A program made the translations under genes and the position numbers. This document shows, piece by piece, positions 1 to 10,814 of a stretch of 64,000 bases of DNA. The stretch covers positions 6,157,945 to 6,221,944 of the forward strand of contig JAJEKV010000023.1 of assembly GCA_021234155.1 (NCBI GenBank), written 5' to 3'. Origin of the DNA: Isoetes taiwanensis. Lineage: Eukaryota > Streptophyta > Lycopodiopsida > Isoetales > Isoetaceae. The notes under the pieces are model-generated. The model was not told the DNA's origin. It did no database searches and saw nothing but the letters and a program-made list of their open reading frames with translations. Position 1 is the stretch's first letter. Each line of letters opens with the position of its first letter.

Positions 1-226
1 ATATGGTTATGTGATGTTGATGTTGTATACTGACATGTATGTTTACGCTTCCGCAGCTAGGTAGGCCCTGAGGGAGACAGGGTAAATGACCCCTTCATTC
101 TTCCCACTGGAACTCATCAAGGTTCCAGTGATACGTGGAGGGCCCTGTTCAGTATGGAGCTGGTATGGGGGATGAACTCCTGTTTGTATACGGTGAGTGC
201 ACTGTATATGAGTAGGGGACGTCACA
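1..226 (+). mobile_element. 3' terminal part of an LTR (Ty3/gypsy, TGTGACG-type family)
   Basis: The segment ends in GACGTCACA and contains a GCTTCCGC block followed by a GGAGGGCC block, in the same order as the ends of the LTRs at 10815-12350 and 53061-54694. It therefore reads as the U5 end of a plus-orientation LTR whose start lies before the window. The PPR reading frame on the other strand stops being PPR-like exactly at its inner edge, so this LTR interrupts that gene. The second TSD copy lies outside the window and cannot be checked. Confidence 0.75.
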
Positions 227-800
227 CAGTCTGAGGCAAGAATGATTTTCCCAAGCTGGACATAACCCGAAATCATTGCATTCCATAATGCTACATCTGG
301 AGTTGGGAAAGTGTCAAACACTTTGCGTGCTTGCTCCAAGTTCTTACATTTCGCATACATAAGAATGCTCCCAACAACAATGTCAAATTGAAGGCCACTC
401 TCAGTTATCTGCTTATGGATCTGAATGCCCTGCTCTAATGCACCTATGCTAGCACAAGTTTGCAATATACCCAAAAAAGTGTCTGGCTTGATGCCTTCCT
501 GCTGCATGGATCTGAAACATTGCATAGCAAGGTAGGCTTTTCCATGTTGTGCATATGCTGAGATCATTACATTCCATGGTAGGCTTTTCCATGTTGTGCA
601 TATGCTGAGATCATTACATTCCATGGTAGGCTTTTCCATGTTGTGCATATGTTGAGATCATAACATTCCATGCCACTAGCTTGGGACTTTGCAATGCACT
701 AAATACTTGGCATGATTCATACAAACTACTGCAACTTGCATACATATCAATTAGAGTATATCCTACGGCACTGTCAAATTGAAGATCACTTTGGAGGATT
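227..800 (-). pseudogene. Pentatricopeptide repeat (PPR) protein remnant, PLS type
   Basis: On the minus strand the sequence reads through PPR motifs: LIDMYASC, WNVMISTYAQHGK, MQQEGIKPD, LQTCASIGALEQGIQIHKQI, MYAKCKNLEQARKVFD and WNAMISGYVQLGK. These are typical helix pairs of plant PLS-class PPR proteins, which bind organelle RNA in plastids or mitochondria. The gene is broken in two ways. A 47-bp unit in the middle is present three times (533-673), which shifts the frame and makes a stop after the first unit read. The C-terminal side is cut off by an LTR at 226. No start codon or organelle targeting peptide is visible, because PPR similarity fades beyond 800. It is a dead fragment of a large plant gene family. 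The wording of the repeats resembles fern PPRs, which is an impression only. Confidence 0.85.
533..673. repeat. 47-bp tandem repeat, three copies, inside the PPR remnant
   Basis: The unit starts TAGGCTTTTCCATG and recurs at 533-579, 580-626 and 627-673. Copies 1 and 2 are identical and copy 3 differs at a few bases. Each unit encodes one NVMIS-YAQHGK stretch, and two extra units add 94 bp, which is not a multiple of three. Confidence 0.95.
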
Positions 801-1423
801 TTTTTCGGGGATATTCTTTATCGAGGCCGTTCTTCACCCAATTAGCATCTTTTATTGGGTAACGTTTCCATTTGATCCAACTTGATAATTTGATATTTGG
901 TAATTTGATGTTTGGCAACAACTAGAATTGTCTGGTTTAGATTATAAAATGTAATTTCCTTGAGATAAAACAAAAATAAAGTTCATCGATCTATTTGTAG
1001 CATGTTCTTGGTCATGTCTAGAGTGTCATTCCATCTTCTTGAGGCCAAGACTGTTATTCCATCTTCTTGAGAACAAGAAGATGTTTTTTTTTTTTTTAAT
1101 ACACACTCCATAATTCATTCTCTCTTCCTAATTAGCCAACCACCTAGCACCAAGTTTTCCATATATTACTTGTAAAATTTGCGTTTATAATGGTGTATCG
1201 TGTGTGTACATTTGAATCCATATTCAGACTAAAAGGCAACTTAAGTTATTACTACAACTTTAAAGTAGCAACAACATAATGCTTTTTGGAAAAGATGATA
1301 TTTGTGCTTATGTGAGCACCCAACTAGGTCCACTATTCTAATGTTCACCATAGTTTTGTGCAAGTTGTTCAACATATACCTTGGGCATTTGATCTGTGAT
1401 CTGGTGATAGCCTCACGATGAAA
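801..1423. other. Non-coding spacer
   Basis: AT-rich sequence with a T-run near 1085-1099. I see no gene, no LTR terminus and no clear repeat. Confidence 0.5.
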
Positions 1424-2540
1424 TCCATGGTAATAACTTCCCATTTTGCACTGGGGACATCTAGGGGTTGCAGTTCCCCTGGAATACGCATTTGCTCAGC
1501 CTTCGTTTGCTGACAGATCTGACATTGCTTAATGTATCTCGCAACATGCTTCTTCATGCCTGGCCAAAAATAGCTGGAGTGGATCTTGAAATATGTCTTC
1601 ATAAGTCCTGCATGCCCCACTATAGGACTGTTATGTGTATCGTGGAGAATGAGCTTACGAACTCCTGATGTTTCGGGAACATATAACTTATCTTTATAAT
1701 AAAGGAGTCCAGCTTGCTTCTTATAATGGCGGAAAGCCTCACTTTCCTTGTCTGTTCTGGCTTCCTTGGATACACTCTGCCATATCTCCTGGAATTCTGG
1801 GTCCATGGGAAGAGTTTGTTGTATCTGCTTTCCGAACTCGTTAGAAAGCATGGATATGGCATTACAATGCATTCGAGTGACCAATGGATGTCGGGAAAGC
1901 GCATCAACAACAACATTATGCTTGCCCAGCTTATAGATAATCTCAAAATCATACTCCTCGAGGAATTCCATCCATCGTCTTTGTCTCAATTTAAGGTGGG
2001 ATTGCGTGAAAATGCATTGGAGGTAGTGATGATCAGTATCCAACTGGAATCGTCTCCCAAGTAAATAATGCCTCCAAATGCACAAGGTACGCACGATGGC
2101 AAGCAATTCTTGGTCATGCATGGAGTATCGCTGTTCTGCATCATTCATCTTCCTAGAATCATATGCGATAACCCGACCTTCTTGCATTAACACGCCACCG
2201 GTAGCTATTTTGATAGCATCCGTGGCAACCCACACATCCTTCTGAGGGTCTGGAAAAGTGAGAACCAGGGCCATTGTCAAAGCATCCTTCAATGACTGGA
2301 ATCCAGCTTGAACTTTGTCTTTCCAATGTGCCATCCAATCCCTAACCTTTTCATGCTTGGTTAGGTCCGTTAAGGGCGCGGCGAGCTTGGCAAAGTCTTT
2401 GACAAACTTGCGGTAATAACCGGCCAAACCTAAAAAGCTGCGTACCTCAGACACATTGGTTGGAATCAGCCAATCCTTTACTGCTTTAATCTCAGCTGGA
2501 TCTGTGGCTATTCCTTTCTCAGACACAATATGTCCCAGGT
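1424..2540 (-). pseudogene. Chromovirus (Ty3/gypsy) pol fragment: RT end, RNase H, integrase start
   Basis: One uninterrupted minus-strand frame (coding 2526 to about 1424) covers the end of the RT connection ([20 protein letters not shown]), RNase H ([26 protein letters not shown]) and the HHCC zinc-binding start of integrase ([19 protein letters not shown] and [11 protein letters not shown]). Similarity to the E1 and E2 polymerases stops just after ITMDFI, at the beginning of the integrase core. On the other side it stops near the LGHI motif. No LTR, gag or RT palm is attached, so this is an internal fragment left by deletion or a fragmented insertion. RNase H has D to N/K-like changes around its first aspartate motif (DAIKI where relatives have DASKI), which suggests relaxed constraint. 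It most resembles E1 in wording. Confidence 0.9.
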
Positions 2541-2978
2541 TTGTTGCTAATTATCAATGAAGGGAATTGGCACAAGTCCAAGTATGTTTCTTCTAAACAC
2601 TCTTTTTAGACAGAAATGACGTACCATCTGCTCAGCATTAGTTCAAGATCCTTATTGCAAATGAATGTCCATAATTAAATTATATACTAAATGATGTGCA
2701 CTGGGATTTAAGTCCTTACAACCTATTATTGTCGTAGCAAGATTCTCAAGCATGCAGTCCATTTATCTTCTGCAGACTACTCCAACTGGATTCTATAACA
2801 AATGGTGTTCAAAACATTTGAAGCAGTAGTAGAAGACGCAGATAATGATATTGTTCTACAGTGATGCTTCATAAACTGATGTTGCATCAACTGGCTTGGA
2901 AAGATTTTGTTTGCCACTGCACTTTTTGTCACAAGCACAATGTGTTTGTAGCGTGAAATTCACTTCTTGAGTTTGCAG
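2541..2978. other. Non-coding spacer, possible intron
   Basis: No reading frame of note. It ends in TTGAGTTTGCAG, a plausible 3' splice site for the methyltransferase-like exon that follows. Confidence 0.4.
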
Positions 2979-3110
2979 GAAAGGAACGTGCCTATGCACT
3001 TTGTTCATTCAGCAGGAGAGTGTACTGGATTTCCAGAAAATTCATATGACGTGATGTCATTGTGTCTGGTTTGCCACAGACTTCCAAGATATGCTGCAAA
3101 AGGAGTAATA
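2979..3110 (+). pseudogene. Exon remnant of a SAM-dependent methyltransferase-like gene
   Basis: After a GCAG splice-acceptor-like site, the plus strand reads HFVHSAGECTGFPENSYDVM, then SLCLVCHRLPRYAAK. This matches the middle of class I SAM-dependent methyltransferases, where an acidic or Gly-Glu step is followed by LP-x-S-F-D-V-V and then a hydrophobic strand ending in H-E-x-P. In this family the segment lies beside the cofactor. The usual HE is HR here. The frame runs on without a clear donor site to a stop at 3188. No other exon with the glycine-rich motif I could be recognised nearby, so this is likely an isolated or decayed exon. The family assignment rests on one short motif block. Confidence 0.45.
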
Positions 3111-3188
3111 GTTGGATCCAACATATTTTACACTGGAATCTTAACTGTTTCTTCGATGTTTAGCCAAATTTATCTTGTCAAATTGTAG

Positions 3189-4335
3189 AAGAAGCTAATC
3201 AATTTCTGAAAATTGTGGTGCTTTGTCACTAATGGACATGAATCCATGTTCCTCAAACTTCAAAAGAATGGCCAACAATGACTTGTGTCTTGTGTTTGAT
3301 TAAGGAATTACTTATTCTTACATCCACTTTGACATTTATTTAATTTGTTTAATGCAGATCAAAGACAGAATCATGTATTGATGACTATCAAACCTTCAAA
3401 ATTGAAGTGGATAGATGAAGTTTAGGTTGAGTTGAGCAAAGGAGCAAAGTGCATTTCTAGATCAAGGTAGAGGAAGATGAGTCCAATAGTAGGTCAATGG
3501 AAAGGTAGTCACTATGATTGTTTATACAGCCTGTGTTAGGTATTGTATGGGAGATATGTGCCATTTTTTAGTTGTTTTATAGATAACAAATATTGAATAA
3601 TCATTAGAAAGATGTATGTCATTAGGTTTGTGACTCTTCTGATACCCAGATCACTCTTTCATATGATATGCTAACAATATGCACTAGTATTGGATGAAAA
3701 TGATGTTATAAAGCCTTTAGTTAGTAACTCAGGAATAGTTGATTTTTGCCACAAGTCTTGCAATCTGTAATCTAATCTGTTCATTAAAATAGGGGCAAAC
3801 ATGTAAATACCCATATTATGCACCTTTCTTAATTGGTTACAACTATAGATGAGCAAGGCAATCTCATGAACTCAATCAATTTATGTTACTATACTATTGC
3901 TCTTGGGTGCTTTTATCATCTCAGTCATGTCATAGGTTGGAGTCCAAATAGACAATGAGCACCTTCTTGGACTAAGAAAACGAAAACCTGCATTCATAGC
4001 ATTTACACAGCTTCACACAAAACAGACAAGATCCAACACAAAACAACGAAACAAAACCCATGAAAACACACTTTCGGGCCATTGGAGGGCAACCCCTCGT
4101 GCGCAAAACCTTGTTATTCATAGTTAAACTATTAAAATTTTAAATTACTCCTTCAAAGATATCTTCATTCCTTATACCCATTAGGCATTAATTCAAATAC
4201 GCCTATCTTATATTATAATGTTATACCGTAAGTCTTGGATTGGATCAAGCCCTAATTTGAATGGCCGAGATCATCTAGATGCATCCAAAGGCCGGGATTT
4301 CTCGCACAACTTCCTACCAACATGATTGGTCTTAT
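3189..4335. other. Non-coding spacer
   Basis: AT-rich sequence without a supportable gene. The short open frames here show no family motif. Confidence 0.5.
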
Positions 4336-4712
4336 GGGGAAAGGATAAAGGAAAAGGGGGAAAAGGAAAAGGGAGGAGGAAAGAGAGAACGTGAAGGGGC
4401 AAAAAGGCACGGGAAAAGGGAAAAAAGAGAGAGGGAAAAGGGTGGGGAGAAGAGGAGAAAAATACATGGGAAAAGGGAAAAGGAAAGAAAAAATCAAAAG
4501 GGAGGGGGGAAGGGAACCTGAGAAAAGAGGAAAAAAACGGAAAGGCTGAGGAAAGAAGAAAAGGGAAGGGAAAAATGGCATGGGAAAGGAAAAGAGAGAG
4601 GGAAAGGGAAGGGGAAAGGAGCACTGAGAAAAGGAAAAGAGTGAAAAGTTAAAAAAATGAGCAAAAAGGCAGCGAAAAGGGGAAAAAGGAAAAGGGTGGG
4701 GAGAAGGGAGGG
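4336..4712 (+). repeat. Long purine-rich (GGGAAAAGG) tract
   Basis: About 380 bp is almost entirely A and G on the plus strand, built from irregular GGGAAAAGG and GAAAAGAG units with only occasional C or T. The long open frames on both strands here come from low complexity and are not genes. Mirror-like purine tracts of this length can form triplex DNA, and a transcript would be strongly biased. Confidence 0.95.
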
Positions 4713-5219
4713 AAAAATACATGAAATTAATAGCACTGTGACATATATAATATGAAGGAATATATCCAAAAGGCATATGAACTCAGAAATATCTATTAAA
4801 GATTAGTATCATCCAGTATTTACACTAGGAAAAAGAATCTTGCTGTTATTCATATGGGTCAGCTAGGGTACAGCAGTAGAAATTATGAAGTTATCCAACT
4901 GCCCTGACTCTGAGCAATAAACCTGTATAACAGGGTAAATATTCGACCAGTACCATCATTGGGCATATGTAGTGCAGAGCTTTCCAAGCCATAGGTGTAA
5001 AAAACAGAAAATTTCATGGTAATCTTGTCCATAGATAATGACCAAAGTGGAACTATTCAGCACACAGCTTAAGTAATCTTATCTTTTTTTTCTTTTATTA
5101 AAAAAAAGGTGTTCTTTGAAGGATCTGACCATCCGATTACTCTAAACTTTAGAGTTCTATTAAATCTGTTAATAGAAGAGATAGGAAATGTAATTTGATG
5201 AAGAACCTGTAAATCGTCC

Positions 5220-5506
5220 ATGTCATTGTTGTAATCTGGAGTCATTTTGACATTCTGGGCAGCATGATACTCCTGCTGGTTCTTGTAGAACGGTTTTTGC
5301 CCCTTCTGGTAGCCACTCCTATCCTCTCTGTCGTAGAAACTGCGTTTTTGGCCGTAGCCGCCCCTGTTGTGCTTAGGGCCCATGAAGAAATCTTGGTCAG
5401 ATTTATGCACACCACAACAAGCTTCAAACTCCTTCCGGAGCGCCTCTGCTTCAAGTTTTTCTTCCTCACTTCCGGAGGTCTCCCAACCATCAGAATCGTA
5501 ACCCAT
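5220..5506 (-). CDS. Hypothetical protein, possible first exon
   Basis: A minus-strand frame opens with ATG at 5506 and reads MGYDSDGWETSGSEEEKLEA, followed by EFEACCGVHKSDQDFF and then a basic, Gly/Tyr/Arg/Gln-rich stretch (GGYGQKRSFYDRED). The biased but non-repetitive composition looks like real coding sequence: an acidic head followed by an RNA-binding-like basic region. Near 5220 the frame meets TTACAG|GTTCTT, and downstream translation loses character, so a donor site there is plausible. I do not recognise the family. It could be the first exon of a host gene or a retroelement remnant. Confidence 0.35.
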
Positions 5507-5941
5507 TTTTGGGTAAAAGAGCTAAAAGGGACTATAACTGGCTGTCTTACTAAGAATTGATTCCAGTCAAGGGCATTAAATCATGGCGACTACACCTTAG
5601 GGCATAAGTTTGGTGGAGCACACGTATGAAATAAAGGGACTACGAAATATAGCTCAGATATGGTCTGTGCCAACTGGGTACAAATCTTGTAGCATCTAAA
5701 TGCACTGACTGATGCTAACCATAGGGTAAAAAAAGAAATTTAACAACAATTTTCAAATGGTTCCCATATGTAACTAAGTACATAAATGTGACCCCATGCT
5801 CTATGTCTTAATAACTGTTGTTAGTTTGACCATAGGACTTACCACCTGTTTATCAGGATAATCATAAATATTGCCCATGATACAAAACACAAAGTATGTG
5901 TTAACAATGGTAGTTGTACCATGTAGAGATATTAATTAATA
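5507..5941. other. Non-coding spacer
   Basis: No gene seen. It ends in an A-run (5939-5952) at the edge of the retroelement leader. Confidence 0.45.
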
Positions 5942-6383
5942 AAAAAAAAAAATATGCGTTTTATACGGAGCGGCGCCGGTCTGGTTATACGAGTTTATCT
6001 CGTGATTCTGGAGCGTCCAAACCCGAGCGGCGCCGCTGTTGGGTTTGGGCACTTGCTCGACCTTCTGACGCCAGTTGACGACCCCCCTAGGGTATTTGGA
6101 GTATGCCGTGTCCATTGGAACAAAAATCTCGTCGATTCGAGCTATGTGGAGAAAGTTATAGCGGCTGCAAAACTCGCACTTCTGACTCCACTTGCTGACC
6201 TTAACCATCCTACTATGGAACACGTCCCTCTCCAACTAGGTCATCCTCTCTTTACTAGGCTAACCAAGGTGCTACTTACAGAGTTGGGACGTTCTATCCT
6301 AAGAAAATCTACCGTCAACTAACGAGTTAAACTATGGCCAGTGCAACAATTTTGGTTCACCAAAATCATGGCTCTGATACCAC
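5942..6383 (-). mobile_element. 5' leader of a minus-strand LTR element with tRNA-iMet primer-binding site
   Basis: Immediately left of the LTR edge at 6384 the plus strand reads GGCTCTGATACCAC, whose reverse complement carries TGGTATCAGAGCC, the classic plant initiator-Met primer-binding site. The rest is leader sequence with an open minus-strand frame (5936-6235) of no recognised family. The leader ends at the A-run near 5941 and no gag follows, so the element was cut there. Confidence 0.7.
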
Positions 6384-7480
6384 TGTGATGCTCCTAGAAT
6401 CCATACGATGCTCCCATCGTATAGACACGGGACTTCCCCTCCCATGGCGACTAAATCACCATGGCAAGGCCCTCCGTCGTACTCGGACTACTTGGGATGG
6501 CCAAGTATCCGGGCGAGGATCACGGAGGTGTCATTCGCTGCACGTCCTCTATGGGGAATTGTGACGCTCCCTGCTAAACATACGGCACCCGGCCGTACAC
6601 TCGGCAGGAAATCCCTCATCCGGTCCTGCAACCGCACGGGCCCTCCGTCTATCCCGCACTCTGAGATGATTGTAGTGCGAGAAGGAGACACGAAGATGTC
6701 TTGCGTGCCCTTCCCCTATGGGCTCCTATCACAGCGGAAGCACAACATTGTCAGAACTAACAAATAGCAATACAACATGCTACCTCGAAGGGTAGCTCAT
6801 CCACATATCCATGGGTGCAAAGAACATAATCATATGCCATAAAACATGAGAGCTCCTACCCGTGGCTCCGACACATAAGGAAGTCGACTGACTGGATAGG
6901 CCTCAAGATAGAGCAGACCGAGTCATAACAATGGCGGGGCTGGCTATAGACAATGGCTAGGGTTGACCACTCCATCCGCCCCTCCTGTGCATACTTTGCA
7001 GATGGGCTCAATCAGGCTCTGGCATGACTCTAGCCTTCCGGATACGTAATCCCATGGCATCACCCATCGGGACTACTCCAGGTTGCATCTCCCTGGTCCG
7101 TTGAGGTAGGAAGGGTTGCATCTCCCCTTCCCGGGGTCTAGAGGCTCCTCGGGCGACTAGAGAATCGTGGTGACACACGATTCGTACCCGACTGAACCTC
7201 CCAAAACAAGAGCCAAGCTGACACTTGCAACTCTTGAGAGGCAGGGCGGCACCATTGCCCCGGGAGGTGTCGGACCCATGCCCGGCCCACACGAAGTGAC
7301 CGACCATAAGTCTAGCCCACTATGGAATCCTCCGAAGCCCCCACTCGGCAGGGATCCTCCCTCCGCATTGCCTCTAGCCCCGTTATGTAGTGCTGAGTCA
7401 CATCATAGCCTCCATAGCCCGGTGGGTTTCTATGCACAGGCCGCATTTAATAGGAACTAAGGGATCTACACTAGGGGCAT
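6384..7480 (-). mobile_element. Chimeric LTR (two subfamilies fused at about 6560), 3'-truncated
   Basis: From 6384 (TGTGATGCTCC) to about 6559 the sequence is the reverse complement of the last 170 bp of the LTR at 12180-12350. At 6560 a second LTR start, TGTGACGCTCCCTGC, begins and continues like the E2/E3 LTRs (12581, 29082, 53061) up to ATCTACACTAG near 7475. There it switches to plus-strand pol with a shared GCATA. The object is thus a fusion of two LTR subfamilies followed by an inversion or illegitimate join. Confidence 0.75.
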
Positions 7481-10288
7481 ATAAGTCCGCTTTCTGGACG
7501 CGATATGGTCATTACGAGTTTACAATCATGCCATTTGGCCTGACCAATGCTCCGGCCACCTTTATGCGGCTCATGAATGATGTACTCTGCGAATACCTTG
7601 ACAATTTTGTCATTATATTCTTTGATGATATTCTCATATACAGTAAAACTTTGGAGGAGCATGAACGGCATCTTCGTTTGGCATTACAGAAACTGAGACG
7701 TCATCAATTGTATGCCAAACTCTCTAAGTGTCGTTTTGCCACCACCAAGGTAGATTACCTGGGCCATATTGCATTAGCAGAAGGAATAGCCACCGACCCA
7801 ACTAAGATTGAAGCAGTTAAAGAATGGCCCATTCCAACCAACGTGTCTGAGGTTCGCAGCTTTCTAGGCTTGGCCGGGTATTACGTAAGTTTGTCAAGGA
7901 CTTTGCCAAGCTAGCTGCACCTTTAACTGATCTCACCAAGCATGAAAAGGTGAGAGATTGGATGGCACATTGGAAAGACAAGGTACAGACCGGCTTCCAA
8001 GCCCTAAAGGATGTTTTGACAATAGCTCCTGTCCTTACAATGCCAGACCCCCAGAAGGATAAGTGGGTTGCCACAGATGCGAGTAAAATAGCTACAGGGG
8101 GTGTTTTAATGCAAGAGGGTCGGGTAATTGCTTATGATTCTCAAAAGATGAATGATGCGGAACAGCGATACCCCACGCATGACCAAGAGCTACTCGCCGT
8201 GGTGCGTGCATTGCGTATTTGGAGGCATTATTTACTTGGAAGGCGATTCTAGTTGGACACGGATCATCAAAGCCTCCAATATATTTTTACGCAACCCCAT
8301 CTTAATTTGAGGCAAAGAAGGTGGATGGAGTTCCTGAAGGAATATGATTTTGAGGTCATTTATAAACCCTGCAAGCATAATGTTGTTGCCGACGGCCTTT
8401 CCAGACATCCATTCGTCACTCGCATGCATTGTAATGTTATTTCCACACTCTCTAGTGAGTTTGGGAAACAGATCCAGCAGACCCTTCCTACAGATCCAGA
8501 ATTCCACGAGGTATGGCAAAGTATATGTAAAGAAGTCAGAACGGATAAGGAGAGAGAGACCTTCCGCCATTATAAGAAGGAAGCTGCACTCCTTTATTAT
8601 AAGGACAAGTTATGTGTTCCTGAGACATCTGGAGTTCGTAAGCTTATCCTCCATGATACACATAACAGTCCCATACAGTGATGACTTTAAGGTGTGAAAC
8701 TTCGTAAAGTTGCTATATTTTACCATTTTTTAAAATCGAGATTCGATGGTTTAGTAGGATGCGTACACTAAAGAACTTCATAAAATTGCCAAAAATTGAT
8801 AATATTGCATCCCAATTATAGTAAATTCGCCAAATTAATGGATATTTTACAGTAAAAACCTCAATTTTATGGTAAAACATCCAATTCTACTAAATTCGTT
8901 TCTATAAAAATGTTGGAAAAATAGGAAACAATCGCCACCATTTCTATAGTTTAGAAGCAGCTAGAGGTTTAAAGTCATCACTGGTCCCATAGCAGGGCAT
9001 GCGGGATTTTTGAAGACATATTTCAAAATCCGCTCCAGCTATTTCTGGCCAGGCATGAAGAAGCATATTGCCAGGTACATTAAACAGTGCCAGACCTGTC
9101 AACAGACGAAGGCAGAGCAATTGCGTATCCCAGGGGAATTGCAACTCCGTGATGTCCCCAATGCAAAATGGAAAGTTATTACCATGGATTTTATCGAGGG
9201 ACTTCCGCGTACATTAAGAGGGTTTGATGCCTTAATAGTAGTGGTAGACAAACTTTCTAAAATGGCACATTTCTTGCTATGTCGTACCACAGATACTGCA
9301 TTGGATACCGCCTTGCTCTTCACCAGGGAGGTATTTCGTCTGCATGGTATGCCCCGTACCATTATATCGGATCGAGATCCTAAGTTTGTTAGTGCTTTCT
9401 GGAAGGATTTCTTCAGCACTATTCAGACTAAACTGGCCATGAGCACAGCTTATCACCCTCAGATCAATGGTCAAATTAGAGCGTACCAATTGCATCATTG
9501 AAGATATGCTACGTAACTACGTCTGGAATAAGCAATCTCAATGGGCAGACTACATTTATTTGGTAGAGTTTGCCTACAACAGTACCAAACAGGAGTCCTC
9601 TAGGATGTCTCCTTTCATGATTAACTATGGCTATCAATGCCTTACACCAGACACGTGGCATAATCCAGTCTCCAACGTGGAGGTTTCCTAGCAATTGCTT
9701 GCCGACATGCAAGGCCTACTTGAAGAGGTTCGGGCATATTTGCTAGCTGCACGAGCTTGACAGAAGAGTCTAGCAGATCACCATCGTACTTCTCGAGAGT
9801 TTCAAGTGGATGAGTCTGTTTGGCTAAAGATCAAGGTGAAGCAAGCCAAACATAAGATTGGCAACTGTAAGAAGCTTGCACCTAGATGGGCGGGACCATT
9901 TCGGATAACCGAACGGATAGGACCTCAGGCCTACTGGTTGGATCTACCTGCACATTTAAAGATCCATAAAGTCTTCCACGTAAGTCTTCTCAAGAAGCAC
10001 CATCCAGACCCAGAAGAGATACTGGACACACCAACATTTCTGGAAATGACTGAGGATCAATTGGAGATCGTTCCAGAAGCTCTCCTTGATCGTGTATATA
10101 AGCAAACCCGTCGAACTCAAATTTTGCAATACTTGGTCAAGTGGAAACACTTACCCACAGAGGACGCAACATGGGTTCTTAAAGCGGATTTGGATAAGAC
10201 TTACCCGGACTTTATGAAGGCATGCCAGGGCCGTACCATTCAAGATGCAATCATTGCCAACCCGAATGGTAAGCACAGTATCTCTTAG
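7479..10288 (+). pseudogene. E1 chromovirus pol (RT end, RNase H, integrase, chromodomain), decayed
   Basis: The order is that of a Ty3/gypsy chromovirus. RT palm ([27 protein letters not shown]) lies at 7500-7650. RNase H ([17 protein letters not shown]) lies around 8070-8400, and the integrase zinc finger ([11 protein letters not shown]) near 9085. The integrase core (MDFIEGLP, FVSAFWKDFF) lies at 9180-9440. A GPF module and a chromodomain (ILQYLVKWKHLPTEDATWVL) close it at about 9900-10190. It is dead: one base is missing near 7885 (LAGYY to VSLS), TAG replaces CAG at 8250, a MITE sits at 8676-8983, the frame shifts near 9475, and stops occur at 9689 and near 9758. Gag, protease and the RT fingers are absent because the 5' side joins an inverted LTR. 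Confidence 0.92.
8676..8983. mobile_element. hAT-type MITE, 308 bp, inside integrase of E1
   Basis: The ends are CAGTGATGACTTTAA and its inverted copy TTAAAGTCATCACTG. The flanks carry an 8-bp target-site duplication, GTCCCATA (8668-8675 and 8984-8991). The interior is AT-rich and non-coding. An 8-bp TSD and CA..TG terminal bases are hallmarks of hAT-derived MITEs. Removing the insert and one TSD restores the integrase HNSPI-GHAG motif order, so the insertion is precise. Confidence 0.95.
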
Positions 10289-10814
10289 TGTGACAGGGGT
10301 CATATGAGCGGGATCCGGCAGGGATCATTGTAGGGGTTGGGTTACATGCATCTTAGTTGGGGAAACGGGCATATAGGCGTTCCTGATAGGACGCATTCGT
10401 CTACGGCCATTATGGAAATATTGCCATTCCTTACGCCGAGGCGACATGCAAGCTCTAGACATGATAGGACCTTTGCATTCATATTTTCATTTCTTTAAGA
10501 GGGTGGTCCCTTCAACCACACTATTTCACTTAATTCGTAAACACTAATGCATGTACTTCTGCAGGCCAGTAGAGTGTACTCATAAGCTGCAGAAGAATGG
10601 AGGCCTCACGTAGTAGGCCAATTTGTGTTTTGAATTTGAGTGTTTTTGAAATGTGCTTTCAGAATAATTTCGTACTGTTTTGTGAGACGGGACTTCTTGT
10701 CCTACTGTTCCGTGTGTAAACCTTTCCTATTTCAATAAATTAAAGTATTTATGCTCTAACTTGCTCTCCACTAACTTTAATGCTGAGGACAGCATTAATC
10801 CAAGGGGGGGAGAA
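10289..10814 (+). other. E1 3' untranslated region with hairpin and polypurine tract
   Basis: The region lies between the pol stop and the 3' LTR. AATGCTGAGGACAGCATT (10779-10796) forms a stem around GAGGAC, a familiar element just upstream of the polypurine tract in plant chromoviruses. AAGGGGGGGAGAA (10802-10814) is the polypurine tract that primes plus-strand DNA. No other gene is seen here. Confidence 0.7.

Noticed and set aside
4252-4776. Long open frames on both strands in the purine tract
   Set aside because: They arise from A/G low complexity and have no domain or codon signal.
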